From Streptomyces roseus (GTDB lineage Bacteria; Actinomycetota; Actinomycetes; Streptomycetales; Streptomycetaceae), in NCBI RefSeq assembly GCF_001044425.1, contig NZ_LFML01000013.1, forward strand, positions 1-60,814: DNA of 60,814 nucleotides, given 5' to 3'. The position numbers were made by a program, and so were the translations under genes. Under the pieces are notes generated by a model. The model had not been told where the DNA came from, ran no database searches, and saw only the letters and a program-made list of their open reading frames with translations. Position 1 is the stretch's first letter, and each line of letters opens with the position of its first letter. Positions 18,038 to 27,317 of the stretch are shown piece by piece.

Positions 18038-18958
18038 ATGACCGCCACCGCATCCGACGCGACGGCCTCCGAAGCCGTACCGGCAGCCGCCCACTTCCGG
18101 TTCTTCGAACTCGAAGTGCTGCGCACCCGCCGGCTCGGGCACTCGTTCCTGCGGGTCACGTTCGGCGGGGAGTCCCTCGCGGGCTTCCGCTCGGGCGGCT
18201 ACGACCAGAGCCTCTCGCTCTTCCTGCCGCCCGCGCACGAGGAACACACCGTGCTCCCGTCCACCGATGAGGACACCTGGTTCGGCGCCTGGCGCGCGAT
18301 GCCCGACGCCGACCGCCCGGTGATGCGCTCGTACACCGTGCGCGAGCAGCGCCGTACGGACGGGGGCGCGGACGAGGTCGACATCGACTTCGTCCTGCAC
18401 GGCGACTCCTCCCCCGCCTCGTACTGGGCCGGACGGGCCGTCACCGGCCGCCGCATCATGGCGATCGGCCCGGCCGTGGCGCGGAACAAGTCCGTACGGT
18501 TCCAGCCACCGGCCGCCACCGACGCGCTGCTGATGTACGCGGACGAGACGGCGCTCCCGGCCGCCGCCGCGATCTTGGACCGGCTCCCCGCCGGGACGCG
18601 GGTCTCGGCCTGGTTCGAGGTCCCGCACGCCGACGACCGGCTCGACCTGCCGACCCGCGCCGACGCCGACATCACCTGGATCGTGCGCGGGAGCGGCGCG
18701 GGCAAGGAGCGCACCGAGCGCGTGGTGGAGCTGCTCCGAGCTGCGGGGCTCCCGGCCGCAGAGGCTCCGTACGCCTGGCTCGCGGGCGAGGCCGGCACCA
18801 TTCGGGCGGTGCGCAGGCATCTGGTGCAGGAACGTTCCATCGACCGGCGCGCGGTGCGTTTCACCGGTTACTGGCGCCTCGGTGCGAGCGAGGAGGAACT
18901 CCTCGCCGAGGCGTACTCGGGACGGGCACCCAGCGAGGACCCGGCTTCCGCGCTGTAG
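18038..18958 (+). CDS. desF: DesF: siderophore-interacting flavoprotein, probable ferrioxamine reductase (306 aa)
   Basis: The SIP family (ViuB-like) is recognised from the N-terminal FAD-binding barrel with RSYTVREQRR (FAD site), then DFVLHGDSSPASYWAGRAVTG, and the C-terminal NAD(P)-binding half with LLMYADETALPA and AWLAGEAGTIRAVRRHL. It ends with FTGYWRLG, a family hallmark. Its role is to release iron inside the cell by reducing the ferric siderophore. ATG 18038 follows GGGGGGAC. A strong terminator separates it from desA, so desEF and desABCD are probably independent transcripts, each with an iron box. Confidence 0.9.
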   Translation: MTATASDATASEAVPAAAHFRFFELEVLRTRRLGHSFLRVTFGGESLAGFRSGGYDQSLSLFLPPAHEEHTVLPSTDEDTWFGAWRAMPDADRPVMRSYTVREQRRTDGGADEVDIDFVLHGDSSPASYWAGRAVTGRRIMAIGPAVARNKSVRFQPPAATDALLMYADETALPAAAAILDRLPAGTRVSAWFEVPHADDRLDLPTRADADITWIVRGSGAGKERTERVVELLRAAGLPAAEAPYAWLAGEAGTIRAVRRHLVQERSIDRRAVRFTGYWRLGASEEELLAEAYSGRAPSEDPASAL

Positions 18959-18988
18959 CCACAACTGCCTTTGCAGGCACGTGAGTTG

Positions 18989-19025
18989 AGAGAGGGGCCC
19001 CGGCTTTTGGCCGGGGCCCCTCTCT
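18989..19025 (+). terminator. Strong terminator after desF
   Basis: A perfect 16-bp stem, AGAGAGGGGCCCCGGC (18989-19004) with its complement at 19010-19025, and a five-base loop TTTTG. It stands 31 bp after the desF stop and just before the second iron box. Confidence 0.9.
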
Positions 19026-19038
19026 ATTTGGCGAGGAA

Positions 19039-19059
19039 CTTAGGTTAGGCTAACCTAAG
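19039..19059. promoter_or_regulatory. Iron box upstream of desA
   Basis: A perfect 21-bp palindrome: CTTAGGTTAG (19039-19048), central G, CTAACCTAAG (19050-19059). It is longer than the box before desE and equals the consensus, so tighter repression of the biosynthetic genes is plausible. It is 47 bp from the desA start. Confidence 0.93.
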
Positions 19060-19105
19060 GATCATCTTCCCCACCCCCCTCTCCCCCTTGCCCGGAGGAA
19101 CGTTG

Positions 19106-20587
19106 ATGCGCTCGCATCTGCTGAATGAGACGACCGCGGACCTGTACCGGCGTTCCGTCACGGAAGGCGTCGAGCGCGTCGCCGCGAAAATCGCGACCAC
19201 CGAGCGGCCCCACACCGGCATCTCCGTGGACGAACTCGCCCCGGTCATCAACGGGATCGACCTGGACCGGCCGCTGGAGGACCCTGCCGCCGTCCTCGAC
19301 GAGCTGGAGGAGGTCTACCTGCGCGACGCGGTGTACTTCCACCACCCGCGCTACCTGGGCCACCTCAACTGCCCGGTCGTCATCCCCGCCGTCCTCGGCG
19401 AGGCCGTCCTGTCGGCCGTCAACTCCTCCCTGGACACCTGGGACCAGTCCATCGGCGGCACGCTCATCGAGCGCCGCCTGATCGACTGGACCGCCCGGCG
19501 CATCGGCCTCGGCCCGGACGCGGACGGCATCTTCACCTCCGGCGGCAGCCAGTCCAACTTCCACTCCCTGCTGCTGGCCCGCGACGAGGCCTGCCGCACC
19601 GTCATGCAGCGCGGCGAGCGCCCGCCGGCCAAGTCCGAGGTCCTGCCGAAGCTGCGCATCTTCACCTCCGAGGCCAGCCACTTCAGCGTCAAGAAGTCGG
19701 CCGCCATGCTCGGACTCGGCTACGAGGCCGTCATCTCCGTCCCCGTCGACCGCAACCGCCGCATGGACACCTCCGTGCTCGCGTTGGAGCTGGAGAGCTG
19801 CGTCCGCGAGGGCCTCTACCCGATGGCCGTCGTCGCCACCGCCGGCACCACCGACTTCGGGTCCATCGACCCGCTCCCCGAGATCGCCCGCCTGGCCGCC
19901 GAGCACTCCACCTGGATGCACGTGGACGCCGCCTACGGCTGCGGACTGCTGGTCTCCCCGACCCGCCGGCACCTGCTCGACGGCATCGAGCACGCGAACT
20001 CCGTCACCGTCGACTACCACAAGTCGTTCTTCCAGCCGGTCAGTTCCAGCGCGATGCTGGTGCGCGACCGCGACACCCTCAAGCACGCCACGTACTACGC
20101 CGACTACCTCAACCCCCGTCGCATGGCGGAGGAGCGGATCCCCAACCAGGTCGACAAGTCCATCCAGACCACGCGCCGCTTCGACGCGCTCAAGCTCTGG
20201 ATGACCCTGCGCACCATGGGCGCCGACGGCCTCGGCTCGCTCTTCGACGAGGTCATCGACCTGGCCGCCGCGGGCTGGGCCCTCATCGACGCCGACCCGC
20301 GCTTCGAGGTCGTCGTCCGCCCGCAGATCTCCACCCTGGTCTTCCGCTACGTCCCCCCGGGCGAGGTCCGCGAGGACCTCGTCGACGAAGCCAACCTGCA
20401 CGCCCGCAAGGCGCTGTTCGCCTCCGGTGAGGCCGTCGTCGCCGGCACCAAGGTGGACGGCGACCAGTACCTGAAGTTCACCCTCCTCAACCCGCAGACC
20501 ACGACGTCCGACATCGCGGCCGTCCTCGACCTCCTCGCCGCACACGCCGAGCAGTTCCTGGGAGAATCCCTTGCCGTCCACCACTGA
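19106..20587 (+). CDS. desA: DesA: pyridoxal-phosphate lysine decarboxylase (493 aa)
   Basis: Makes cadaverine from L-lysine, the first step of desferrioxamine synthesis. It is a group II PLP decarboxylase. [14 protein letters not shown] binds the cofactor phosphate, [11 protein letters not shown] holds the Asp that contacts the pyridine nitrogen, and [13 protein letters not shown] contains the Schiff-base Lys. ATG 19106 has GGAGGAA upstream. The 3' end overlaps the desB start by 17 bases. Expression should be iron-repressed through the box at 19039. Confidence 0.96.
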   Translation: MRSHLLNETTADLYRRSVTEGVERVAAKIATTERPHTGISVDELAPVINGIDLDRPLEDPAAVLDELEEVYLRDAVYFHHPRYLGHLNCPVVIPAVLGEAVLSAVNSSLDTWDQSIGGTLIERRLIDWTARRIGLGPDADGIFTSGGSQSNFHSLLLARDEACRTVMQRGERPPAKSEVLPKLRIFTSEASHFSVKKSAAMLGLGYEAVISVPVDRNRRMDTSVLALELESCVREGLYPMAVVATAGTTDFGSIDPLPEIARLAAEHSTWMHVDAAYGCGLLVSPTRRHLLDGIEHANSVTVDYHKSFFQPVSSSAMLVRDRDTLKHATYYADYLNPRRMAEERIPNQVDKSIQTTRRFDALKLWMTLRTMGADGLGSLFDEVIDLAAAGWALIDADPRFEVVVRPQISTLVFRYVPPGEVREDLVDEANLHARKALFASGEAVVAGTKVDGDQYLKFTLLNPQTTTSDIAAVLDLLAAHAEQFLGESLAVHH

Positions 20588-21872
20588 GCCCCACGACTTC
20601 ATCGGCATCGGCCTCGGCCCCTTCAACCTGGGACTCGCCTGCCTGACCGCGCCGATCGACGAACTCGACGGCCTCTTCATCGAGTCGAAGCCGCACTTCG
20701 AGTGGCACGCCGGGATGTTCCTGGACGGCGCGCACCTGCAGACGCCGTTCATGTCGGACCTGGTCACGCTCGCCGACCCGACCTCCCCCTTCTCCTTCCT
20801 GAACTACCTGAAGGACAAGGACCGGCTGTACTCCTTCTACATCCGGGAGAACTTCTACCCGCTGCGGACCGAGTACAACGACTACTGCCGCTGGGCCGCC
20901 GACCGCCTCACCAACGTCCGGTACTCCACCTCCGTCACGGAGGTCACCTACGACGAACGGGCCGAGGTGTACGAGGTCCACACCGACCGCGGCGAGACCC
21001 ACCGCGCCCGCCGCCTGGTCCTGGGCACCGGCACCCCGCCGCACCTCCCGCAGGCCTGCGCCGGCCTGGGCGGCGACTTCACGCACAACTCCGCCTACGT
21101 GCAGAACAAGGCGGAGCTCCAGCGGAAGAAGTCGATCACCCTCATCGGCTCCGGCCAGAGCGCGGCGGAGATCTACCACGACCTGCTCTCCGAGATCGAC
21201 GTGTACGGCTACCGGCTCGACTGGGTCACCCGCTCCCCGCGGTTCTTCCCGCTGGAGTACACGAAGCTCACCCTGGAGATGACGTCCCCGGAGTACGTGG
21301 ACTACTTCCACGCGCTCCCCGAGGAGACCCGCTACCGGCTCGAAATCCAGCAGAAGAACCTCTTCAAGGGCATCGACGGCGAGCTCATCAACGCCATCTT
21401 CGACCTGCTCTACCAGAAGAAGGTCACCTCGCCGGGCCCCGTCCCGACCACCCTGCTGACCAACACCTCGCTGAACTCGGCGGCGTACGACACCACCACG
21501 GGCACGTACACCCTGGGGCTGCGCCAGGAGGAGCAGGAGCGCGACTTCTCCCTCGCCACCGAGGGCCTGATCCTCGCGACGGGGTACAAGTACGCGCTGC
21601 CCGAGTTCCTGAACCCGGTGCGCGAACGCCTCGCCTTCGACGGCCACGGCCGGCCGGACGCGGCCCGCAACTACAGCATCGACGTGACCGGCCGCGGGAT
21701 TTTCCTGCAGAACGGCACGGTGCACAACCACTCCATCACCTCGCCCGACCTGGGCATGGCCGCGTACCGCAACGCGTACATCGTCGGAGAGCTCCTCGGC
21801 CGCGAGTACTACAAGGTCGAGAAGTCCATCGCGTTCCAGCAGTTCGCCGCCCCGGAAGGCAGCCACGCATGA
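20571..21872 (+). CDS. desB: DesB: cadaverine N-monooxygenase (433 aa)
   Basis: FAD- and NADPH-dependent N-hydroxylase giving N-hydroxycadaverine. [12 protein letters not shown] near the N-terminus is the FAD motif, [13 protein letters not shown] the NADPH motif, and the C-terminal [12 protein letters not shown] is typical of the family. The start is an unusual TTG at 20571, inside the end of desA. It has GGGAGAA five bases upstream, and there is no other start codon that keeps the FAD motif, so I consider it sound. The end overlaps desC by four bases (ATGA). Confidence 0.94.
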   Translation: MPSTTEPHDFIGIGLGPFNLGLACLTAPIDELDGLFIESKPHFEWHAGMFLDGAHLQTPFMSDLVTLADPTSPFSFLNYLKDKDRLYSFYIRENFYPLRTEYNDYCRWAADRLTNVRYSTSVTEVTYDERAEVYEVHTDRGETHRARRLVLGTGTPPHLPQACAGLGGDFTHNSAYVQNKAELQRKKSITLIGSGQSAAEIYHDLLSEIDVYGYRLDWVTRSPRFFPLEYTKLTLEMTSPEYVDYFHALPEETRYRLEIQQKNLFKGIDGELINAIFDLLYQKKVTSPGPVPTTLLTNTSLNSAAYDTTTGTYTLGLRQEEQERDFSLATEGLILATGYKYALPEFLNPVRERLAFDGHGRPDAARNYSIDVTGRGIFLQNGTVHNHSITSPDLGMAAYRNAYIVGELLGREYYKVEKSIAFQQFAAPEGSHA

Positions 21873-22456
21873 GCACCACCGCAGAGACCCTCTACACCCG
21901 CACCGACGCCGTCCTCGGCACCTTCGGGATCCGCCCGCTGGACCCCTTCGCCGACGCGGAGCTGCTCCACGGCTGGGTCACCCACCCCAAGGCCTCGTTC
22001 TGGATGATGCAGGACGCCTCGCTGCCGGAGGTCGAGCGCGAGTACATGCGCATCGCCGCGCACGAGCACCACGACGCCTTCATCGGCCTCCACGAGGGCC
22101 GCCCGGCCTTCCTGATGGAGAAGTACGACCCGAGCGAGCTGGAGCTGGTGGGCCTGTACGAGGCGCGGCCCGGCGACGTCGGCATGCACTTCCTCGTCGC
22201 GCCGAGCGACCGGCCGCTGCACGGGTTCACCCGCGCCGTGATCACGACGGTGATGGCCGCGCTGTTCGCCGACCCGGGGACCGAGCGCGTGGTGGTGGAG
22301 CCGGACGTGGAGAACACGGCCGTGCACGCCCTGAACGAGGCGGTCGGCTTCGTCCCCGACGGCCCGGTCCGCAAGCCGGAGAAGACGGCCCTGCTGAGCT
22401 TCTGCACCCGCGCGCAGTTCGAGGCGGCCACCGGCCTGAAGGGTGGCTCCATATGA
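21869..22456 (+). CDS. desC: DesC: acyl-CoA-dependent hydroxamate acyltransferase (195 aa)
   Basis: GNAT-fold enzyme of the IucB/RhbD type that acylates N-hydroxycadaverine with succinyl- or acetyl-Co[21 protein letters not shown] and [20 protein letters not shown] are the conserved acyl-CoA-binding regions. Start and stop overlap desB and desD by ATGA on both sides, showing tight translational coupling. Length is as expected. Confidence 0.95.
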   Translation: MSTTAETLYTRTDAVLGTFGIRPLDPFADAELLHGWVTHPKASFWMMQDASLPEVEREYMRIAAHEHHDAFIGLHEGRPAFLMEKYDPSELELVGLYEARPGDVGMHFLVAPSDRPLHGFTRAVITTVMAALFADPGTERVVVEPDVENTAVHALNEAVGFVPDGPVRKPEKTALLSFCTRAQFEAATGLKGGSI

Positions 22457-24243
22457 GCCTCGCCGACGCGATCTCGCACCTCTCCCCCGAACTGTGGGCC
22501 CGCGCGAACCGCGCGCTGGTCCGCAAGGCCCTGGCGGAGTTCTCGCACGAGCGCCTGCTGACCCCGGAGCCGGTCGACGGCTCCGAGTCGGCGTACTCGG
22601 TCCTGAGCGACGACGGCTCGGTCGAGTACCGCTTCACCGCGGCCCGCCACGCCCTGGACCACTGGGCGGTGGACGAGGCCTCGGTCACCCGGCTGCGGGA
22701 CGGCGCCGACCTCCCGCTGGACGCCCTCGACTTCCACATCGAGATGCGCGAGTCGCTGGGCCTGAGCCCGGAGGTCCTGCCGGTCTACCTGGAGGAGATC
22801 TCCTCCACCCTGGCGGGCTCGGGCTTCAAGTACACGAAGCCGCAGGTTCCGGCCGCCGTGCTCGCGAAGTCCTCCTTCCAGGACATCGAGACCGGGATGA
22901 CCGAGGGCCACCCCTGCTTCGTCGCCAACAACGGCCGGCTCGGCTTCGGTGTGCACGAGTACCTCTCGTACGCGCCGGAGACGGCGAGCCCCGTCCACCT
23001 GGTGTGGGTGGCCGCCCGCAAGGACGTCTCCACCTTCACGGCGGGCGCGGGCCTGGACCACGACGCGTTCATGCGCTCCGAGCTGGGCGAAGCCGCCGTC
23101 GCGGGGTTCGAGGCCAAGCTGTCCGCCCTCGACCTGGACCCGGCGCAGTACCACTTCCTGCCGGTCCACCCCTGGCAGTGGTGGAACAAGACCACCGTCA
23201 CCTTCGCGGCCGAGATCGCGAACCGCCGGCTGGTGCTGCTCGGCGAGGGCGAGGACGCCTACCTGGCCCAGCAGTCGATCCGCACCTTCTTCAACACCAC
23301 GACGCCGGAAAAGCACTACGTGAAGACCGCCATCTCGGTCCTCAACATGGGCTTCATGCGCGGCCTCTCGGCGGCCTACATGGAGGCCACCCCGGCGATC
23401 AACGACTGGCTGCACCAGCTGATCGAGGGCGACGAGGTGCTGCGGTCGGTGGACTTCTCGATCATCCGCGAGCGCGCGGCGATCGGCTACCACCACCGCC
23501 AGTACGAGCGCGCCACCGACCGCTACTCGCCGTACCGCAAGATGCTGGCCGCCCTGTGGCGCGAGTCCCCGGTGGGATCGCTGAAGGAGGGCGAGCGCCT
23601 GGCGACCATGGCCTCGCTGCTGCACGTCGACTCCGAGGGCAGGTCCTTCGTGGGCGCCCTGATCGAGGAGTCGGGCCTGACCCCCTCGCAGTGGCTGAAG
23701 CCGTACCTGCGGGCCTACCTCCTGCCGCTGCTGCACTGCTTCTACCAGTACGACCTCGCGTACATGCCGCACGGCGAGAACACCATCCTCGTCATCGAGA
23801 ACGGTGTGGTGAAGCGGGCGATCTTCAAGGACATCGCCGAGGAGATCGTGGTCATGGACCCCGACGCGGTGCTCCCGCCGGCCGTCGAGCGCGTCCGGGC
23901 CGACATCCCGGAGGACATGAAGCTCCTGTCGATCTTCACGGACGTCTTCGACTGCTTCTTCCGCTTCCTCGGCTCGATCCTGGCGGCGGAGGGCATCTGC
24001 GAGGAGGAGACCTTCTGGCGGGCGGTCGCGGAGTGCGGCATCGACTACCAGGAGTCGATGCCGCAGCTCGCGGAGCGCTTCGAGCGCTACGACCTGTTCG
24101 CCGAGGAGTTCCAGCTGTCCTGCCTGAACCGGCTCCAGCTGCGCAACAACAAGCAGATGGTGGACCTCGCCGACCCGGCGGCCGCCCTCCAGCTGATCGG
24201 CACCCTCAAGAACCCCGTCGCGCCTTACGCACCGCGACGGTGA
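22453..24243 (+). CDS. desD: DesD: NRPS-independent siderophore synthetase (596 aa)
   Basis: IucA/IucC-type ligase that joins three N-hydroxy-N-succinylcadaverine units with ATP and closes the ring to desferrioxamine E (or makes linear B). It is seen from LPVHPWQWWNK, KTAISVLNMGFMRG, HGENTILVIENGVVKRAIFKD and the C-terminal FhuF-like iron-reductase-type region. It is the last gene of the operon, with a hairpin 8 bases after the stop. Confidence 0.96.
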   Translation: MSLADAISHLSPELWARANRALVRKALAEFSHERLLTPEPVDGSESAYSVLSDDGSVEYRFTAARHALDHWAVDEASVTRLRDGADLPLDALDFHIEMRESLGLSPEVLPVYLEEISSTLAGSGFKYTKPQVPAAVLAKSSFQDIETGMTEGHPCFVANNGRLGFGVHEYLSYAPETASPVHLVWVAARKDVSTFTAGAGLDHDAFMRSELGEAAVAGFEAKLSALDLDPAQYHFLPVHPWQWWNKTTVTFAAEIANRRLVLLGEGEDAYLAQQSIRTFFNTTTPEKHYVKTAISVLNMGFMRGLSAAYMEATPAINDWLHQLIEGDEVLRSVDFSIIRERAAIGYHHRQYERATDRYSPYRKMLAALWRESPVGSLKEGERLATMASLLHVDSEGRSFVGALIEESGLTPSQWLKPYLRAYLLPLLHCFYQYDLAYMPHGENTILVIENGVVKRAIFKDIAEEIVVMDPDAVLPPAVERVRADIPEDMKLLSIFTDVFDCFFRFLGSILAAEGICEEETFWRAVAECGIDYQESMPQLAERFERYDLFAEEFQLSCLNRLQLRNNKQMVDLADPAAALQLIGTLKNPVAPYAPRR

Positions 24244-24250
24244 TCAAGGG

Positions 24251-24293
24251 GGCGGGTGCGCCGCCGATACGGTCCCTCGCCGGCGCACCCGCC
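24251..24293. terminator. Hairpin between convergent desD and hexosaminidase genes
   Basis: GGCGGGTGCGCCG (24251-24263) pairs with CGGCGCACCCGCC (24281-24293), 13 bp, loop 17. It probably acts for both directions. Confidence 0.75.
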
Positions 24294-24303
24294 TCCCCTC
24301 GGC

Positions 24304-25887
24304 TCAGGTCCAGGGGACGTCCGGCGCCCGGTAGTACGCGATGTGCTGGGCGTCCAGCCGCGGGCCATGCGCCGCGACCCGCCGGCCGTACTCGGCCCAG
24401 TCGCGCGGGCCGCGGCTCCAGCCCAGCTCCGCCAGGCCCAGCACCCGCGGGAACGCCATGAGCTCCAGGTCGGCGCGGTTCGCGATCGTCTCCGTCCACA
24501 GCGGCGCCTCGACGCCGAGGACCGCGGACTCCGGGACCCCGGCCGCGGCCAGGTGGGTCCCCGGGTCCCAGTCGTAGGCCCTGCGCACCGGGACGAAGCC
24601 CGCCCAGGCCAGCCCCGGCCCGGTCGCCGCGTCGTACTTCATGTCCAGGTACAGCCGGTCCGCGGGCGACAGGACCAGCGGGTGGCCCGCCTTCGCCGCC
24701 GCGGCCACCGCCGCCTTCTCGCTCGCCGCGGTCTTGTCGTGGCCCCAGTACTGGAGCACCGCCCCCGGCGCCGGGCGGGCCGTCGCCAGCTGGTGCCAGG
24801 CCACCACCGTCTTGCCGTGGCGCGCGACGACCCGCTGGGCTCGGTCCATGAACGCCGCGTAGTCCGCGGCGGGCGTCGAGTGCGCCTCGTCGCCGCCGAT
24901 GTGCAGGTAGCGGCCCGGGGTCAGCTCGGCCAGCTCGCCGAGCACGTCGTCGACGAACTCGTACGTCCGCTCCGACGCGACGCACAGCGAGCTGAAGCCG
25001 ACCTTGGTCCCGGTGTAGCGCTCGCGCGCCTTCCCGTCGCAGTTCAGCTCCGGGTAGGAGGCCTGGGCCGCGTTCACGTGCCCCGGCATGTCGATCTCCG
25101 GGACCACGTCGACGTACCGCTCGCCCGCGTACGCCACCAGGTCCCGGTACTGGTCCTTCGTCCAGTACCCGCCGGGACCGCCGCCGACCTCGCTGCCGCC
25201 GCCGTACTCCGCCAGCCGCGGCCAGGAGTCGATGGCGATCCGCCAGCCCTGGTCGTCGGTCAGGTGCAGGTGCAGCGTGTTGACCTTGTACCGGGCGAGC
25301 TGGTCCACGTACCGCTTGACCTGCTCGGCCGTGAAGTGGTGGCGGGCGATGTCCAGCATGGCCCCCCGGTACGCGAACCGCGGCGCGTCGGTGATCTCGC
25401 CGCCGGGCACCGTGCCCGGCCCGGTCACCGGCAGCAGCTGGCTCAGCGTCTGGCCCGCGTGGAAGAGCCCCGCCGGGGTCCGGGCGCTCAGCGTGACCCC
25501 GCCCGGACCGGCCTCCAGCCGGTAGCCCTCGGCGCCGGTCCCCCCGGCCCCCTCGTCGAGCCGCAGCCGAATCCCGTCGCCGGCGGCTCCGTCGACGACC
25601 GGCAGCGGGAGTCCGCTGGAGGCCCGGAGCTGCTCCGCGAGGAGCTCACCGACCCGCCGGACCTCCTCGCCCCCGCCCGGGCCGGTACGGATGACGGTGC
25701 CCGGGCCCACCGCGTACCCGGGGCCCGCGGCGCGGGCCGAGGCGGGCGCCGGCAGGAGCTGTGCGTACGGGGCGAGGGCGGCCGGCCGGCCGTCCCCGGG
25801 TCTGGCGTCGGCGGCGGGGGACGAGGCGCAGGAGACGGCCGCGCCGAGGGCGAGGAGTGTGCCGAGCGTGCGTCGCAGGACTCTCAT
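24304..25887 (-). CDS. Beta-N-acetylhexosaminidase, GH20, probable lipoprotein (527 aa)
   Basis: Removes terminal GlcNAc from chitin oligosaccharides. The N-terminus has a signal with a Cys at about residue 20 (AAVSC), a weak lipobox. It is followed by a GH20b domain and the catalytic TIM barrel containing HLHLTDDQGWRI, EIDMPGHVNA and the acid/base pair in HIGGDEAHST. Its position after the des cluster is conserved in Streptomyces. It supplies GlcNAc, linking to glmS downstream and to the chitinase and LPMO genes at 53-60 kb. Confidence 0.93.
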   Translation of the reverse strand: MRVLRRTLGTLLALGAAVSCASSPAADARPGDGRPAALAPYAQLLPAPASARAAGPGYAVGPGTVIRTGPGGGEEVRRVGELLAEQLRASSGLPLPVVDGAAGDGIRLRLDEGAGGTGAEGYRLEAGPGGVTLSARTPAGLFHAGQTLSQLLPVTGPGTVPGGEITDAPRFAYRGAMLDIARHHFTAEQVKRYVDQLARYKVNTLHLHLTDDQGWRIAIDSWPRLAEYGGGSEVGGGPGGYWTKDQYRDLVAYAGERYVDVVPEIDMPGHVNAAQASYPELNCDGKARERYTGTKVGFSSLCVASERTYEFVDDVLGELAELTPGRYLHIGGDEAHSTPAADYAAFMDRAQRVVARHGKTVVAWHQLATARPAPGAVLQYWGHDKTAASEKAAVAAAAKAGHPLVLSPADRLYLDMKYDAATGPGLAWAGFVPVRRAYDWDPGTHLAAAGVPESAVLGVEAPLWTETIANRADLELMAFPRVLGLAELGWSRGPRDWAEYGRRVAAHGPRLDAQHIAYYRAPDVPWT

Positions 25888-25938
25888 AGGTCAGGTATAG
25901 GCCGACTGGCGCGCCGGGGCCGGTGCGAGAATCGGCGG

Positions 25939-26844
25939 ATGGCGGAAATCATCCAGAAGGACGGCACATGGACCTTCGACGGGGACGCGGTGCGGATCGT
26001 GCCCGGCCGCGACAAGGGGGTGGGGCTGCTGCGCCAGACGCTGGGCGAGGTGGTGGTCCCGCTGCGCGCGCTCGCCGGGATCAGCCACGAACCGGGCCGC
26101 AGGGCGGGCCGGTTGAGGCTGAGGCTGCGTGACGGCGCCGACCCGCTGCTCCAGGTGACGGGCGGGCGGCTGCCGGAGGCTTCCGATCCGTACCGGCTGA
26201 CGGTGGACGCGGACCGCACCGGGGTGGCGGAGTACTTCGTGGACGAGGTCCGGAGCGCGCTGCTGCTCGACCAGGTGGACCCCGGCCCGGCGGACGCGTA
26301 CCTGCTGCCGGGTCCGGCCGTGCCGATCTCGGTGGCCGCCGGGGACGGGACGGTGGCCTTCGACGGGGACCGGGTGGCGCTGGACTGGAACTGGACGACG
26401 GAGGAGGCCAAGAGCTCCGGCGGGCCGCGCGAGTTCCGGGTCGGGGACCTGCGCGCGGTGGAGTGGTCCCCCTCGAAGGGCCTGGAGAACGGGTGGATCC
26501 GGTTCACCCTGGCGGGTGCCCCGGCGGCTCCCGCGCCCAAGTACGACCCGCACACGGTGGAGCTGTTCGGCTTCAAGAAGGACCCGCTGATGGCGCTGGT
26601 CGCGGCGGCCGTGGCGGTACGGATGCCCCACCCCCGGGCCGCCGCGGCGGCGGCCGAGCCCGCCCCGGCCCTGTCCAAGGCGCCGGTGCCGGAGCTGGCG
26701 GCCTCGGCCGCGGAGCCGGTCGCCCCGGAGGACCACGACGCGTTGCTGCGCCGGCTGCGCGAGCTCGGGGACCTGCACCAGGGCGGCATCCTCACGGCCG
26801 AGGAGTTCGCCGCGGCCAAGCAGGCCGTTTTGCGCCGTTTCTGA
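25939..26844 (+). CDS. DUF4429 protein with C-terminal SHOCT domain (301 aa)
   Basis: Two DUF4429 (PH-like fold) repeats: residues about 1-115 (GTWTFDGDAVRIVPG) and about 125-235 (GTVAFDGDRVALDWNW). An Ala/Pro-rich linker and a SHOCT motif (LRRLRELGDLHQGGILTAEE) at the end follow. Such proteins are soluble; their function is not known, but SHOCT is thought to mediate oligomerisation. GAGAAT six bases before ATG 25939 looks like a -10 element, so the mRNA may be leaderless. It is divergent from the hexosaminidase gene (51-bp gap). Confidence 0.88.
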   Translation: MAEIIQKDGTWTFDGDAVRIVPGRDKGVGLLRQTLGEVVVPLRALAGISHEPGRRAGRLRLRLRDGADPLLQVTGGRLPEASDPYRLTVDADRTGVAEYFVDEVRSALLLDQVDPGPADAYLLPGPAVPISVAAGDGTVAFDGDRVALDWNWTTEEAKSSGGPREFRVGDLRAVEWSPSKGLENGWIRFTLAGAPAAPAPKYDPHTVELFGFKKDPLMALVAAAVAVRMPHPRAAAAAAEPAPALSKAPVPELAASAAEPVAPEDHDALLRRLRELGDLHQGGILTAEEFAAAKQAVLRRF

Positions 26845-26884
26845 CCCCTACATCCGGCTTTCACTGACCGGATTCACGCCTTCC

Positions 26885-26900
26885 ACTGGTCTGGACCAAG
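26885..26900. promoter_or_regulatory. DasR-like site (dre) upstream of the 91-aa gene and glmS
   Basis: ACTGGTCTGGACCAAG matches 13 of 16 bases of the dre consensus A(C/G)TGGTCTAGACCA(C/G)T as I know it, including both TGGT and ACCA half-sites. DasR is the GntR-type regulator of GlcNAc and chitin use. The site lies 65 bp before the small gene and 418 bp before glmS. Confidence 0.7.
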
Positions 26901-26902
26901 GG

Positions 26903-26928
26903 GATCCTGCCCGATTGCGGGCAGGATC
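26903..26928 (+). terminator. Terminator after the DUF4429 gene
   Basis: GATCCTGCCCG (26903-26913) and CGGGCAGGATC (26918-26928) form an 11-bp perfect stem with loop ATTG, followed by TTTGCGTT. It touches the DasR-like site upstream. Confidence 0.85.
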
Positions 26929-26964
26929 TTTGCGTTCCCGGCCGGGGCCAGTCAGTATCTACGG

Positions 26965-27240
26965 GTGCTCGACCGCCGCCCGTCTCATGACGATCTCGTC
27001 GACCACCTGGTGCGCAGCACCGCGCTGCAGCGCGGTGAGGCCGCCCGGGTGGTGCTCGACGTACTCGCGTACTTCGACGAGACGACCGAGGAATTCGTGC
27101 GCCGCCGCCACCGTGAGCTCCAGTCCGGCGGGGCGGTCAACGCGGAGATCTTCGAACGGATCGCGGCCGAGCTGCCGCACCGCGCCGTGGCGCCGCCGGA
27201 GCTCTCGCTCCGGCAGCTGCGCCGCATCGTCTACGGCTGA
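26965..27240 (+). CDS. Conserved small protein of unknown function (91 aa)
   Basis: Predicted all-helical cytoplasmic protein (LDRRPSHDDLVDHLVRSTALQRGEAARVV and so on), acidic and Arg-rich, with no recognised domain. The sequence CAGTAT ends six bases before GTG 26965 and TTTGCG stands 18 bp further up. There is no ribosome site, so I read this as a leaderless start. It ends 77 bp before glmS and may be cotranscribed with it. A DasR-like site lies just upstream. The function is not known to me. Confidence 0.8.
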   Translation: MLDRRPSHDDLVDHLVRSTALQRGEAARVVLDVLAYFDETTEEFVRRRHRELQSGGAVNAEIFERIAAELPHRAVAPPELSLRQLRRIVYG

Positions 27241-27317
27241 GCGACAGGGCCGGCGGACGGCCAGGCGCGGCGACAACTGCGGCAAGGGCAGACGAACTTC
27301 AGGAGGGGCAAGACCTT

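Noticed and set aside
25860..25938. A DasR site between hexosaminidase and DUF4429 genes
   Set aside because: The region has AGGTCAGGTATAGG but lacks the TGGT/ACCA half-site pair.
27241..27317. glmS ribozyme/riboswitch before glmS
   Set aside because: The 77-bp gap is too short and has none of the ribozyme core elements; actinobacteria are not known for it.
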